Below are positions 11,546 to 21,895 of a DNA stretch of 64,000 bases, one piece after another. Below the pieces are notes generated by a model. The model searched no databases. It worked only from the letters and a program-made list of their open reading frames with translations, and was not told the DNA's origin. Both the position numbers and the translations under genes were made by a program. Where the stretch lies: NCBI RefSeq assembly GCF_030272615.1, contig NC_081408.1:403737389-403801388 (forward strand), in the 5' to 3' direction. The DNA is from Cryptomeria japonica (taxonomy: Eukaryota; Streptophyta; Pinopsida; Cupressales; Cupressaceae). Each line of letters starts with the position of its first letter. The stretch's first letter is position 1.

Positions 11546-12734
11546 TGATGAAGACGGATTTTGTAGAACCTTGGAAAGCATGTAGAGAACCAGTTATGGT
11601 TGAAGGATCAAACAGTTGGATTCTTTCATTCAGGATGGGATGTTATTCAAGGGAGTTCAATTATGCATACCTAAGAGTTCCATGAGAGAGAACCTAATAA
11701 AAGAGAAGCATAGTGGAGGTTTAGCTGGACACTTTGGCATTGACATAATAGTTGTATTGGTGAGTGAGCAGTACTTTTGGCCCCAAATTCGTAAGGATGT
11801 TAAGAGATATGTGCAAAGTTGTAGAGTTTGTCAAGTTGCAAAAGGTAGTAGTCAGAATGTGGGATTGTATAAACCTTTGACAGTACCGGTAAGACCTTGG
11901 GAAGATATAAGCATGGATTTTGTACTTGGATTTCCTAAGACACCGAGAGGGAATGGTTCTAGATTTGTGGTAGTGGATAGATGTTCAAAGATGGCTCATT
12001 TCATACCTTGTAAGAAGACATCAGATGCATTACATGTAGCAGACCTATTTTTCAAGGAAGTGGTGAGATTGCGTGGATTACCTAAGAGGATAGTTTCAGA
12101 CAGAGACGCTAAGTTTGTTGGCTATTTTTGGAGAAAATTTTTGAAGAAGATGAAGACAGATTTGAAGTTCAGTTCTACTTTTCATCCATAGAATGATGGA
12201 TAGACAAAAGTTGTTAACCGGAGTTTGGGAAACTTGTTGACATGTTTAGTGGGAGATAAAACCGGAAGTTGGGATTTGATCCTTGCACAAGCAGAGTTTG
12301 CCTATAACAATTCAATGAATAGAAGTACCATAAAAATGCCTTTTGATATTATTACCAAAGTGCATCCTAGAGGAATAGCAGAATTGAGAGACATTAGCAG
12401 TGAAGACCGGAAGAGTTCAGAAGCAGAAGATTTAACAGATCACATGGCAGCATTGCATATTCAGGTTAAACAACATTTGAAAGACATGAACAACAAATAT
12501 AAGGAGAAGGAAGATGAGAAGATGAGACATAAGGAATTTGAAGTTGGCAATGAAGTGATGGTATATTTGAGAAAAGAGAGATTCTCAGTTGGAACTTATA
12601 ATAAGTTGCAGATGAAGAAGTTTGGACCCTGTAAGATTTTGAGAAAGTTCAATTCTGGAAATGCATATGAAGTGGAGCTACTAGATAGTCTAAGTATTTC
12701 ACCTATATTCAACATTACAAATCTTCATAAATAA
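11546..12734 (+). pseudogene. G1 integrase
   Basis: The zinc module HSGGLAGHFG ... CRVCQVAKG (11730-11850) is followed by the catalytic core with SMDFVLGFPKTPRGNGS (first Asp) and LPKRIVSDRDAKFVG (second Asp). The Glu position reads TKVVNRSLG after two stops (12189 and 12201), so the third catalytic residue is now Lys. The C-terminal FEVGNEVMVYLRKERFSVG and FGPCKILRKF blocks complete the domain. A stop at 12732 precedes the chromodomain. Confidence 0.9.
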
Positions 12735-12995
12735 CATGAACTAGAATTTAGTGAGGATAGTGTTGGAGACCTTGAGAAAAAAATTCCCCGAAAGGATCCG
12801 GATCAGATTGAAGAGATTTTGGACAGCAAGATTGGGCATAGTACCCAAAACAGTTAGTACAAAGAATATCTTGTGAACTGGAAGAGCTGACCAGTTGAAG
12901 ATTCATCTTGGATTTCTCATACAGAGATAGAATGCCTTGGTTTTCCTCTAACCCCAACAAAGTGAGAGGCTCACTTTTCCTTAACCTTGGATGTC
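12735..12995 (+). pseudogene. G1 chromodomain tail of integrase
   Basis: The reading frame around 12796-12945 gives DPDQIEEILDSKIG, then YKEYLVNWKS, then PVEDSSWISHTEIEC, separated by a TAG and a TGA. This is the shape of a retroelement chromodomain, with Tyr and Trp at aromatic positions. In chromoviruses the domain steers integration toward marked chromatin. A degenerate purine region near 12984 precedes the 3' LTR. Assignment is by motif reading. Confidence 0.82.
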
Positions 12996-13781
12996 TGATG
13001 CAGGAGCATCCCTGGTTCACAACAATCTTGCATCAACCAAAAACATTTTCCTTTATGTTTTGTTTGTAGTTTCAGTTTTCTTTTTGTGTGTCCTGGTTTT
13101 GGCTCTCTGGATCTTGTGGAGTTGGATTCTACTTGAAGACATGATCACCTTTCTTTTTTTCAAACCACATCTCATTTGGATCACTTTTTGACATGTTATC
13201 GCTATCGGTTTCCATGATAGTTACTTGTTACCGGTTGTTCCTTTGTTACCGATTGCCTGAGACCTATTTTGGTAATCTACTGGAACCCATTTTGAATCTT
13301 GTGGAGTCTTGAGCATTGATATCAATGGTTTTTGGCATGTGGTTGAGCTTCTACGTTTCATCCTTTGGATTTTCCAAAGGAATCTCTTGGTGGAGGTCGA
13401 CCTTGTTCATTTTATACATTAGGTCTTGTTCTTTGGGTTTTGATCCCTTTTGGGCTGACTGGATCCTTTGGATCGATATATAAATTTGTAATCATACTTT
13501 AGAATTTAATCAATTAGAATAAATCAGAGTATCAAATAGATAGGTTGTGCCAAGAAGATATATGTTTCGATTCAAGGACCCGGTTGTGACCTATTCTACC
13601 GAGCCTGCGTGTCGGTATATTGTAACCCGATTGTTACCGATTGGATGTAATCAAATTTCATGCAATAAAAACTATCTGTCTGCATTGCCTCCATCATATC
13701 TGTGTGTTTCTATTGTGTTTACCTTTGTTGACCAGTCTGGACTAATCTCCTTGAGGTCCTTCCTCATCGGTGACTGCTTCA
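12996..13781 (+). repeat. 3' LTR of G1
   Basis: Second copy of the 123-912 LTR, from TGATGCAGGAGCATCC to GGTGACTGCTTCA. GTATG follows at 13782-13786. Confidence 0.95.
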
Positions 13782-14128
13782 GTATGAAATGAGCCATTTT
13801 GCTAAATCTATCAACAACAAAAAACACATTGTCAAATCCCCTTTGATTTTTTGGTGAACCCAACAAATTATCTATGCTAATGGATTTCCATGGCCTATTA
13901 GGAATTGGCAAAGGCTAATAAAAACCTGCATTAGTGCTTGAACCCTTGACTTTTTGGCAAACTACACAACTTTCAGCAAATTTTCTGATGTCACTTTGTA
14001 TTTTTTGGCCAATTATAATATCTTCTCACCTACTCCAATGTTTTATCTACACCAAAATGACCACCTAAACTACCACAATGCTTCTCCTTAGTCAGATTTG
14101 TTCTCATTGAGCACTTGGGAGTGCATAA
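13782..14128 (-). pseudogene. G2 integrase, N-terminal and core start
   Basis: Reads leftwards from a degenerate zinc module (CVVCQKVKGS-like near 13960) into [20 protein letters not shown], with the first catalytic Asp in SIDNL, then [14 protein letters not shown], where G1 interrupts. Several stops lie between 13912 and 14128. Confidence 0.83.
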
Positions 14129-14650
14129 CTAAGCATCCTTAAACAATAAGCCATCTTGTAGCAAGAAATCAGAATACTCTTCATAGAAATCACCATTAAA
14201 CTGATTGCAAATAACATATATATCCTTGAAGTCATCATCATTTTCATACATACCTTTTAATGCATCAATACCCACACTTTGGAGTTGAATTTCTTGGACC
14301 AGTAGCACTCTCCTACTTGTTGCATCTGCCACCTTGTTGTCTTTCCCTTTTTGGTGCTTTATTGTGAAGGTTAACCTTTGTAGATACTCCACCCACTTCA
14401 TGTGACTATGATTGAGCTTATCCCAGCTGTTAAGAAATTGCAAAGCATGGTTGTTAGTGAAAATGATAAATTCTTTAGGAAGGAGATAGTGTCTCTATTT
14501 CTTCAAATCTTGGACCATAGCATACATCTCCAAATCATAAAAAGAGTACTTCTTCTTTGACTCATTAAGCTTCTCACTGAAAAATGCTACAGGTCTACCT
14601 TCTCGGCTAAAAAATGCCCCAATGGTATACCCACGTGCATCACACTCAAT
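14129..14650 (-). pseudogene. G2 RNase H
   Basis: RNase H blocks FTIECDARGYTIGAFFS, VAFFSEKLNESKKKYSFY and LEMYAMVQDLKK lead to a stop at 14495. The frame continues with LQFLNSWDKLNHSHMKWVEY and HQKGKDNKVADATSRR, the standard Ty3 connection between RNase H and integrase. Both segments are long and open, so decay is limited to a few stops. Confidence 0.85.
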
Positions 14651-15510
14651 TGTGAACACCTTATTGAAATTAGGTAGGGCCAAAATGGGTTGTTGTGCCA
14701 CTCTTTGCTTCAGATATTGAAAGATTTTCACTGCTTCATTAGTCCACATAAACCTCTTCCTTTTATCCTCTTTGATGGTATCAATAATTGGAGAGCAGAT
14801 GTGACTGTAATTCTTTATAAATTTCTTATAAAAGCTAGCCAATTCATGAAAACTTCTTACATCCCCTATTGATTTTGGAGTAGGCCAACTGAGAATTGTT
14901 TCTACTTTGTTGGGGTCCATCTTCAAAGATCCTTTTGAGATAAAAAAACCAAGGTACATTGGTTCCTCCTTCATGAATTCACACTCCTTGAGGTTTATCA
15001 TCAACTTTTCTTCATTCAATTTTTTCAAGACCAAGTCCAAATGTTGTAAGTGTTCCTATTTAGTCCTACTGAAAACAAGTATATCATCCAAGTAAACAAC
15101 CACAAACTTACCTATGAAGATCTTCATTACCTCATTCATTAACCTCATGCAATTACTTGGTGCATTTGAGAGTCCAAATGGCATGACAAGCCATTCATAT
15201 AATCATTCATTCATCTTAAAGGAAGTCTTCCATTCATCTCCCTCTCTATCCTAATTTGATGGTAGCCACTTTTGAGGTCTATTTTTGAAAAGTAACATGC
15301 TTGTCCAAGACAATCCATCAAGTCCTCCATTTTAGGTATAGGGAACCGATACCTTGTGGCGATCTTGTTAATGGCCCTTGAATCGGTACACATTCTCCAA
15401 TCTCCTCATTTTTTAGGTGCCAAGATGGTGGGGAGAGCACATGGGTTTAAACTCTCCCTTATTAGTCCTCTTTCTAGCAGCTCTTGGATCTGTCTCCTTA
15501 TCTCTTCATT
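14651..15510 (-). pseudogene. G2 reverse transcriptase
   Basis: Blocks are [34 protein letters not shown], a broken stretch near 15200, [12 protein letters not shown], the active site [13 protein letters not shown] near 15085, and ECEFMKEEPMYLGFFISK with PTPKSIGDVRSFHELASFY. The Asp pair is kept. Stops and shifts at 15050-15210 split the domain. Confidence 0.85.
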
Positions 15511-16317
15511 TTATTTAGGATTCATCTTGTATGCAACTTTATTGGGGAGGGTTGCACCAGGTATAAGATCTATGTGATGGCTCACATCTCTCATAGGTGG
15601 CAAAGAGATAGGGAGATCATCTACTGTAATGTATTTGTATTTATTTAGCGAGGCTTGGACCTCACTAGGCACATCATCCACATTTGTTGTTGTCAAGATA
15701 TATTTGGGTTTGATTACAATGGCATAACCTTCTCCTTCTTCCTTCATGGTTCTCAAAAACTTCTTTTCTCCTACCATCATCACACTAGGGCCTTCATGTG
15801 TAGTCATGTCCTCATCTTGTAAAGGGTTGAGAATAAATGAAATCCCATCATTTTCTATCACATAAATTTTCTTTCTCCCATCATGCTTATCCTTCTTGTC
15901 ATATTGCCAGGGTCTCCCTAAAGGAAAGTGGCATACATCCACAAGTATTATGTCACATAGGACTCTGTCTTTGTATCCTCCAATTTGAAACTCCACCCAA
16001 GCTTGTTCATCTACAATGAATCGTTGTCCATTACTCAACCATGAGACTTTGTAGGGAGTGACATGTGGAGTTCTTTTTATTTTCAACTTCTCTACCATCT
16101 CAAGAGAAACCAAATTATTTATACTACCTAAGTCAATAAAAACTTTGTAGACCTTACCTTGATACTTACATGTGGTTCTTAAGAGAGATTTTCTTTTTGG
16201 AGGTTCTTTCACTACTGGTACCTTAATGAGAGTTCTCCTTATCAGCAATGATTCTCCAACTTCTGGATCAACAGGTTGTGAAGGAGGGTTCACACTTTCA
16301 CAATCATCCCCTTTCAT
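15511..16317 (-). pseudogene. G2 protease and protease-RT linker
   Basis: A 268-codon open stretch. The retropepsin block reads VFIDLGSINNLVSLEMVEKL, where the residue between Asp and Gly is Leu. FPLGRPWQYDKKDKHDGRK follows, then a linker ending DLIPGATLPNKVAYKMNP, the usual entry to RT. The changed catalytic motif suggests a dead enzyme. It is the longest surviving frame in G2. Confidence 0.85.
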
Positions 16318-17347
16318 AGTTTGATTTCTCCTTTCTCCCCCTTGTAATGTAGAGGGTTGTTTCTTCGGGAACTTCCATGCTTGATGACCAAATTGATTAC
16401 ATTGACAAAACCTTCCCCTTGAGTTTGATATCCTACCTCTAAAATTGTCTCTTGACTCCCCACTTTTTTCATTATAGCTACTTGTCTCTCCTTGTTGCTT
16501 TTGTGATTGTCCTCTTCCTCCAAAGTTGTCTCTACCTTTTAAATTCTTCTCTTCCCTTTTCCTCTACCTTGCCGCTCTTGTCTCTTTTTTATCTTTTCCT
16601 CAGCCTTGGTTGCTAGCTTGTAGCACTCTTCCACCATCCTAGGTGTGGTGAGGCTTAATTCATCTTGGATGTTATACCTCTAACCATTGAAATATCTTGC
16701 CACCATCTCTTCTTCATCCTCTCTGTGCCATATCCTTATACTCAACTTATAGAATTCCTCCATGTATGCTTGCACATCCATCTCTTTTTGTTTGAGATTT
16801 TGAAGTCTTCTAAGCAACTGGATGTTATAATCACTTGGTAGAAACTTACCCTCAAGTTTTTCCACCATCCTATCCAAAGAGGTTATCTTGGAATTCCCTT
16901 TCTTCCTCCTTTCAGTTTGTACAAAGTCCCACCAAAGCAAAGCATTTCCTTTCAACTTTGATTTTTCTACCTTAACCTTTTGGTCCTCTTGTACATCTTC
17001 ACATGCAAAATCATTATCCAATGCTTCTATCCAATCTAGGAGTTCCTCTCCATATAACCTTCCTCCATACATGGGAAAATACACTTTTGTCTTATGACCA
17101 TCTCCTTTGACTATTTTCAAGAGTCTCACCATCCTCAAGTCTTCAGGGTCCATCTCTTCCTTTGACCCTTCTTGAGAATCTTCCTCTTCTCCTTGGTCAC
17201 TTACATCCCCCATGACCTCATCTCTTCTCTGACTTGATTCTAGGGCTTAAAGCCTTGAATCCAACCTATCTTCTAACTCTTTCATCTCCTTATCATTCTT
17301 CTTCTTCAACTCACTTCCCTTGCAATGGCATTTCCCTTTGGAGGCAT
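16318..17347 (-). pseudogene. G2 gag
   Basis: Begins MPPKGNAIAREVS at 17347, downstream of the PBS. A frameshift follows, then an acidic N-terminal segment and the Gag core VYFPMYGGRLYGEELLDWIE with LKGNALLWWDFVQTERR (16680-17213). The zinc knuckle near 16400 reads FCQCNQFGHQAWKF, having lost its last Cys and with the first pair shifted. Stops near 16560 and 16680 break the frame. Confidence 0.83.
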
Positions 17348-17399
17348 TTTGCTATGTCTTCAACATAACAACCAAAATTGGTTCCTACTGATTAGACCT

Positions 17400-17415
17400 A
17401 TGCTCTAATACAAAA
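17400..17415 (-). promoter_or_regulatory. G2 primer-binding site
   Basis: The minus strand reads TTTTGTATTAGAGCAT a few bases after the LTR end, a decayed initiator tRNA-Met PBS. Confidence 0.65.
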
Positions 17416-17419
17416 TTTA

Positions 17420-18475
17420 TGTAGATCAAGGTGATTAATTATGAGGAAAACACAAATTGAACAAATTACATACTCTTGGAACCCTAACTTGGTGGTTTTC
17501 TTACAAAGCCCTCATGTCTCATTGTAGTTCTCTAAACCCGGTCTATTCAACATATTTTTTAGAAAAGGCCTCAAACCAAAACAAACAACTGATGTAAACT
17601 CCCCTTATGTCTTATAATAACATGACTAACCCAATCAATCATTGACTTCAGTCTTTGACATGATTGAATGGTGGTTTGTTCACAACGTGGCCTAATTTCT
17701 AGTAGCCCTCCAAAAAGGGTTTTTCAGACATAGATTCCTATATGGACCACTTCAAGAAGATGTGAGGACATATTGGGATACCCATTTGGCCATATTATAA
17801 AAAACCCAATTTGTGGTTAGGGTTTTTTCAGAGTTCAATAATTGACTGGTAATGTTGTAACTAGGCCTAACTAGGCCTCTTTTCCAAAGAAAGTGTGTGG
17901 TAACATTTCTCCCAATCACTAATCTTCACTCTAAGGTTCCAATCAGGTCACATGAGGTCTGAAACAACTAGTTTAATCCACTCACACATCCACAAACTCA
18001 CCTATCGATGAAATTCTACTCTTATCTATCACTCTTAAGCCTAACACATGAGGATATTAGGCTAGTAGGGTCACCTCAAAATCCAACCAAACTCCATGCC
18101 CTACCCCTATAAATTCCAAAATTATTTAAATTGCATTGAAACCTCCATTGCATTGGGTTTGAGAATTTTCACCAGTGGAATGGGCTACAATCCATGATTT
18201 TTGTGTGCAAACCCTTAAAACCCTACGTTCACTGACAGTTTTCAGAAAAAGTGATCTAACTCCATCCAAATTCAATAAAAATCAATCAAACCAATTGTAA
18301 AAGAAATAAGACTCAATTATCCATCCAATAAACTTGGTCTCACATCAATATCAGATCATACATGACCATATAGGTCCTTGTAGCAGTAGAAAAATACTGA
18401 AAAATTGCAGAGAACAGAATATGTTTTATTGCTTGTCTTCATACAACATTTCCAACCCTTGTCTCAGGGTTCACA
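17420..18475 (-). repeat. 5' LTR of G2 (outer boundary approximate)
   Basis: The inner end is fixed by the PBS and gag. On the plus strand it starts TGTAGATCAAGG. The outer end is proposed at the CA in GGGTTCACA near 18475, because integrase coding of G3 starts to be readable just beyond. The second LTR lies outside the window, so the boundary cannot be checked by comparison. No genes are seen inside. Confidence 0.6.
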
Positions 18476-18701
18476 AAGCATATATATCACCTTAATCTAG
18501 ATCACGTAAAAAATTTCTTCAACTTTAGGTTCCTTTTCTCTTTAGGAGACAAATGTTTAGGACATTCACCATAAGTGAGGTAATGAGCAAGGTTCGAGAA
18601 CCAAGAATCATGCAAACTCACATATAACACCATGGGTACTTCTTCTGCTCCCTTATTTTCTGCAATCAATTAACATAGGCCCTTACCTCTCACTAAATTT
18701 G
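18476..18701 (-). pseudogene. G3 integrase N-terminal fragment
   Basis: The minus strand encodes DSWFSNLAHYLTYGECPK followed by HLSPKEKRNLKLK, a block found just upstream of the zinc module in Tat-type integrases. Upstream it joins, across the solo LTR, to the RNase H tail at 20042. A frameshift follows, and the domain is cut by G2's LTR near 18475. Confidence 0.8.
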
Positions 18702-20041
18702 TGATGGAAATAGGGAAGACAATTGAGAGGGAGGGTGAATCAGTTGTCACAAAAACTCACACTACTTAAACTTATACTCAAATCTGATAATTAAACATAA
18801 AAGCATCAATCAACAACACACATAACACTAGGATTTTTGTACGTGGAAAACCCTGTTAGGGGAAAAACAATGGTGGGGATACACCCACAATATAGGTATA
18901 CTCTATTAGAAGTATTACAATGGGGAATGCATGTGCATTCAGGCTCACTGCTCAAAATAAAAATGCTTACTACCCAAGGAAGGCTCACTACCTATACAAA
19001 CAATCACATATCACTTCCAAAAATTATGAACTAAGAAATAACATCTCCTTAATGTCTGGTTTAGTTCCATTGAAGCAAAAAAAAAATTTCTTCTTCACAC
19101 TTATTCTTTGCCTTCAAAAGATGTATACATTCAGTGCACATACACACTCACACTCATCCACACACTACACTCAAATACAAAATTATTAAAATTATTTATT
19201 CATGACATCAACCTTGGAGAAATCATCAAGGTCAGCTCAACAGTCACCACCTAATTATAAAAATACAACCACACTTAATACAATATTACATGTGGACCAA
19301 GAAATGTTGGTCAAGACATAGCATAGACCCAAATCTTCCACCTCAAACACATTACACCTCCAAGAATTACGCCTCGAAAATCCACAATACGCTACAAGCA
19401 TCTGATCGGCCAAGAACATGAAGAACACCAATGTACTAAAGAAAAAAATCAATTATGAGCTCAATGATCAATGCGAACCATCAACACAAAAGGCACATGA
19501 TTAAGAGAAATCCACAAGCATCAAAAATTACCATAGCAACATTTGCACCAACACAAATTACTAGAATCGCCAACATGTTCATACCGAATGTCAGGAACAC
19601 TAACTACAATGACTGTCAACCTTAGAAAATCACTTGTGGACCTCCAAACCATAAACCACTTGAATTAAGGACACACATCAATGTCCCAAACATACCTCCA
19701 AATCTGTAGAACAAGATATTATAATACGAAGCAATGCAGATCAAAATACTATCAGTATGTCACCACTGAACAACTAAAAATTAGCCACAACATAGATACC
19801 CATAACTCAATCAAATCTCCATGCGGACCTCTGAAACTTGAACTGAAGCAACTACAGGCAACTCTATGCAAACCCTTTAATCCACAAACTCTTTAGGATC
19901 TTCATCATACTTACTATGCTGAACAAACTAATTCACTAAACTTCACTACATCACTGTCTCAAACAGAGAAATATGTTGACATCAATGACAACACATCTCT
20001 AAAATATCTCTCAAGCACATATTTTCAATATTATTCCAACA
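18702..20041 (-). repeat. Solo copia LTR (C-type family)
   Basis: Shares with the LTR at 39094-40324 the G-rich box (18725-18743), the hairpin box (18839-18888), the phrase AATGCATGTGCATTCAGGC and the word TATGTTGACATCAATGACAAC near its right end. It has TG/CA ends, no internal region, and flanks ATTTG and CTTTG, a 4-of-5 target duplication. It lies exactly between G3 RNase H and integrase coding. Recombination between two LTRs is the usual origin. Short ORFs inside are LTR sequence. Confidence 0.82.
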
Positions 20042-20450
20042 CTTTGTGGGCTTAATATCTAAATTGTACTCCTGAACTGTAGCAACCCACAACCCTCTTT
20101 TCTTTCCTCTAACCTCATGTTGACTAAGAATGCTTTTTATAGATGAGTTAATGATGTATACTACAGAAGGAGAGTGAAGGATGTAAAGCCTGAAATACCT
20201 AACAGATTTCACCTTGCTTCTCCACCAAAAAACAATTAAATTCATGTTTCTTTAAATAAACACTCATAAAAGACATTGGGACTTCTATATCTTGATCATT
20301 CTTCTGCAATAAAATAGCAGGCAAATTATGATCAGATGCATAATAGTAGAGGATGAAAGCTTTACCAAAATCTAGGTGAACCAATATAGGAGCATGTGCA
20401 ATGGTTGTATTGATATCTTCAAAGTCTCACTTACCATCATCATTCCTTTT
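20042..20450 (-). pseudogene. G3 RNase H (pol)
   Basis: Reading leftwards: HLDFGKAFILYYYASDHNLP, AILLQKNDQDIEVP, FMSVYLKKHEFNCFLVEKQ, then SILSQHEVRGKKRGLWVATV and QEYNLDIKPTK. These are the RNase H blocks of gypsy pol. Frameshifts split it in two pieces (20199-20384 and 19982-20245). Only the part right of 20042 belongs to G3; the remainder of that frame is solo LTR. Confidence 0.8.
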
Positions 20451-21260
20451 GAAACCATGCCCTTGTTTCATCATGTCTACTATGTTTTTTAGTGATTTCA
20501 AAGAAATCTGGAAGAAATCTTCTTAAGAAATTTACCTGGCCAAAGAAAGATTTGACACCAGTTCTACTAGAGGGTATACTTAATTGTTGAATGGCCCTTA
20601 CTTGTTCAGGATCAATCTTAATTCCCTATTTGAAAACAATGTGACCAAGAAGATTTCCCTCTGTGATGCAAAAAATAGACTTATTGGAATTCAAGGAAAT
20701 ATCATGTTCTTTGCACCTCTATAGAATCACTTCTAGATCACAGAGATGATTTTCCCTTTTCTTAGAGAATATAGTCAAATCATCAAAATATATTACGATG
20801 ATTTTATTTCTAAGGTCACCAAAAGACATATCCATGGCTCACTAAAAAGTGGCCCCAACATTGGTTAGACTAGATGGTATAGGATTGTATGTGAATGTAC
20901 CCCAAGGCGTGATTAAATTTGTCATATATTGATCACTCTTGTTAACCTCAATTTCATAATATACTAAGAATCCATCTAGCATTACATCATCTCTAAATCA
21001 GCAATAGTATGCAACACATGATCCATGATGGGCAGAGGATAATTATCTTTTAAAGATGATTGGTTTAGGTTCCTAAAATATACACAGATCCTTATTTCTC
21101 CATTCTACTTGCATACAAGAATTATGTTGGCTATCCATGTAGAATGATGAATGGGTTAGATGATTTTGTCTTTCAACATCTTATCTATTTCTCTAACAAT
21201 GGCATTAATGATCTTTGGATTATAATTCCTATGCCTCTGCTAAAAAGGAGAAGTTTCTGG
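20451..21260 (-). pseudogene. G3 reverse transcriptase, heavily decayed
   Basis: No long open frame remains, but the minus strand still shows RT in pieces: an FVKQGHGF-like end near 20460, a YFDDLTIF-like active-site segment near 20790 (coding for NIIVIYFDDLTIFSKK), a MPFG-like region around 20870-20930, and a primer-grip/thumb stretch. The second Asp of the YxDD site is readable. Multiple stops and shifts show it is dead. Confidence 0.68.
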
Positions 21261-21895
21261 TTTAAGAAGAATATGAGATTCATAAAATTATTTTGATCAT
21301 TATAGCACCAATTGAATACATCTTTATACTTGATTAAAAGAGTAATATTTTTTTCCCTTTCTACAGGCGTACAACACTTGCTAATGCATACCAAATTCTG
21401 GTTATCCGAGCTCCCAATATTCACAATTTCATATTATCTACAGGTGCTAAGTTATTTAGACAACTTCTTTTTGATATAATCATCATGCCTGTTGAATAAT
21501 CTCTCCAAGAAAACCAGCCCTTAAGGAATTTTGTTTCCTTCGAGTTGTATCGTGCCTTATTTGAGCTCCTTCTTCTTGTCCAAACATAATTCTTTACAAT
21601 CAGATTTGTTGCCTTCAAATTAGGCTTCCACAAACACCTCAACATCTTCTAAAAAATATCAGATATGTCTGTTGTTTTCAAAAACCTACCAAGACTCCAC
21701 ATTATTAGGTACATTTGGGTGATATACCATCTCAATTTTATAGGAATCTGTGTCAAAATCCAGGTGAGGGAGCAATAAAGATGTTGATACAGCTAGTGAG
21801 TCAACTTTGGAATTTTGATCTCTAGGAACCACTTTAATGGAAAAGGCATCAACGTCCTCAATTTTATCCCAAACTCAGTTATGCTAATATTTTTT
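21261..21895 (-). pseudogene. G3 linker between second RNase H and RT
   Basis: The minus frame reads VWDKIEDVDAFSIKVVPRD, then DSLAVSTSLLLPHLDFDTDS, a region with NVPNNVESW, and further left LIVKNYVWTRRRSSNKA and KCCTPVEREKNITLLIKYKD before RT. The first part is the C-terminal end of the second RNase H that begins at 27431. The giant LTR separates the two. Several stops are present. Confidence 0.75.

Larger units (their letters stand above)
123..13781 (+). mobile_element. Ty3/gypsy chromovirus G1, full length, interrupted by copia A
   Basis: A complete LTR retrotransposon bounded by two related LTRs (123-912 and 12996-13781), each beginning TG and ending CA. It is flanked by the same 5 bp target duplication GTATG (118-122 and 13782-13786). 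Without copia A, its own length is about 6.2 kb, normal for this group. Order is LTR, PBS, gag, protease, RT, RNase H, integrase, chromodomain, LTR. The chromodomain places it among chromoviruses. By eye there are about 12 differences in the first 130 bp of the two LTRs, so it is old. Many stops make it non-autonomous. It sits inside the integrase of G2. Confidence 0.95.
13782..18475 (-). mobile_element. Ty3/gypsy element G2 (5' two-thirds in window)
   Basis: Minus-strand gypsy element with its 5' LTR at 17420-18475, PBS near 17400-17415, then gag, protease, RT, RNase H and integrase reading leftwards. G1 interrupts its integrase at 13782, and the element resumes at 1-122 before leaving the window. 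Protease and RT blocks resemble those of G1, so it is probably a related chromovirus, but the chromodomain region is outside the window. All domains carry stops. Confidence 0.88.
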
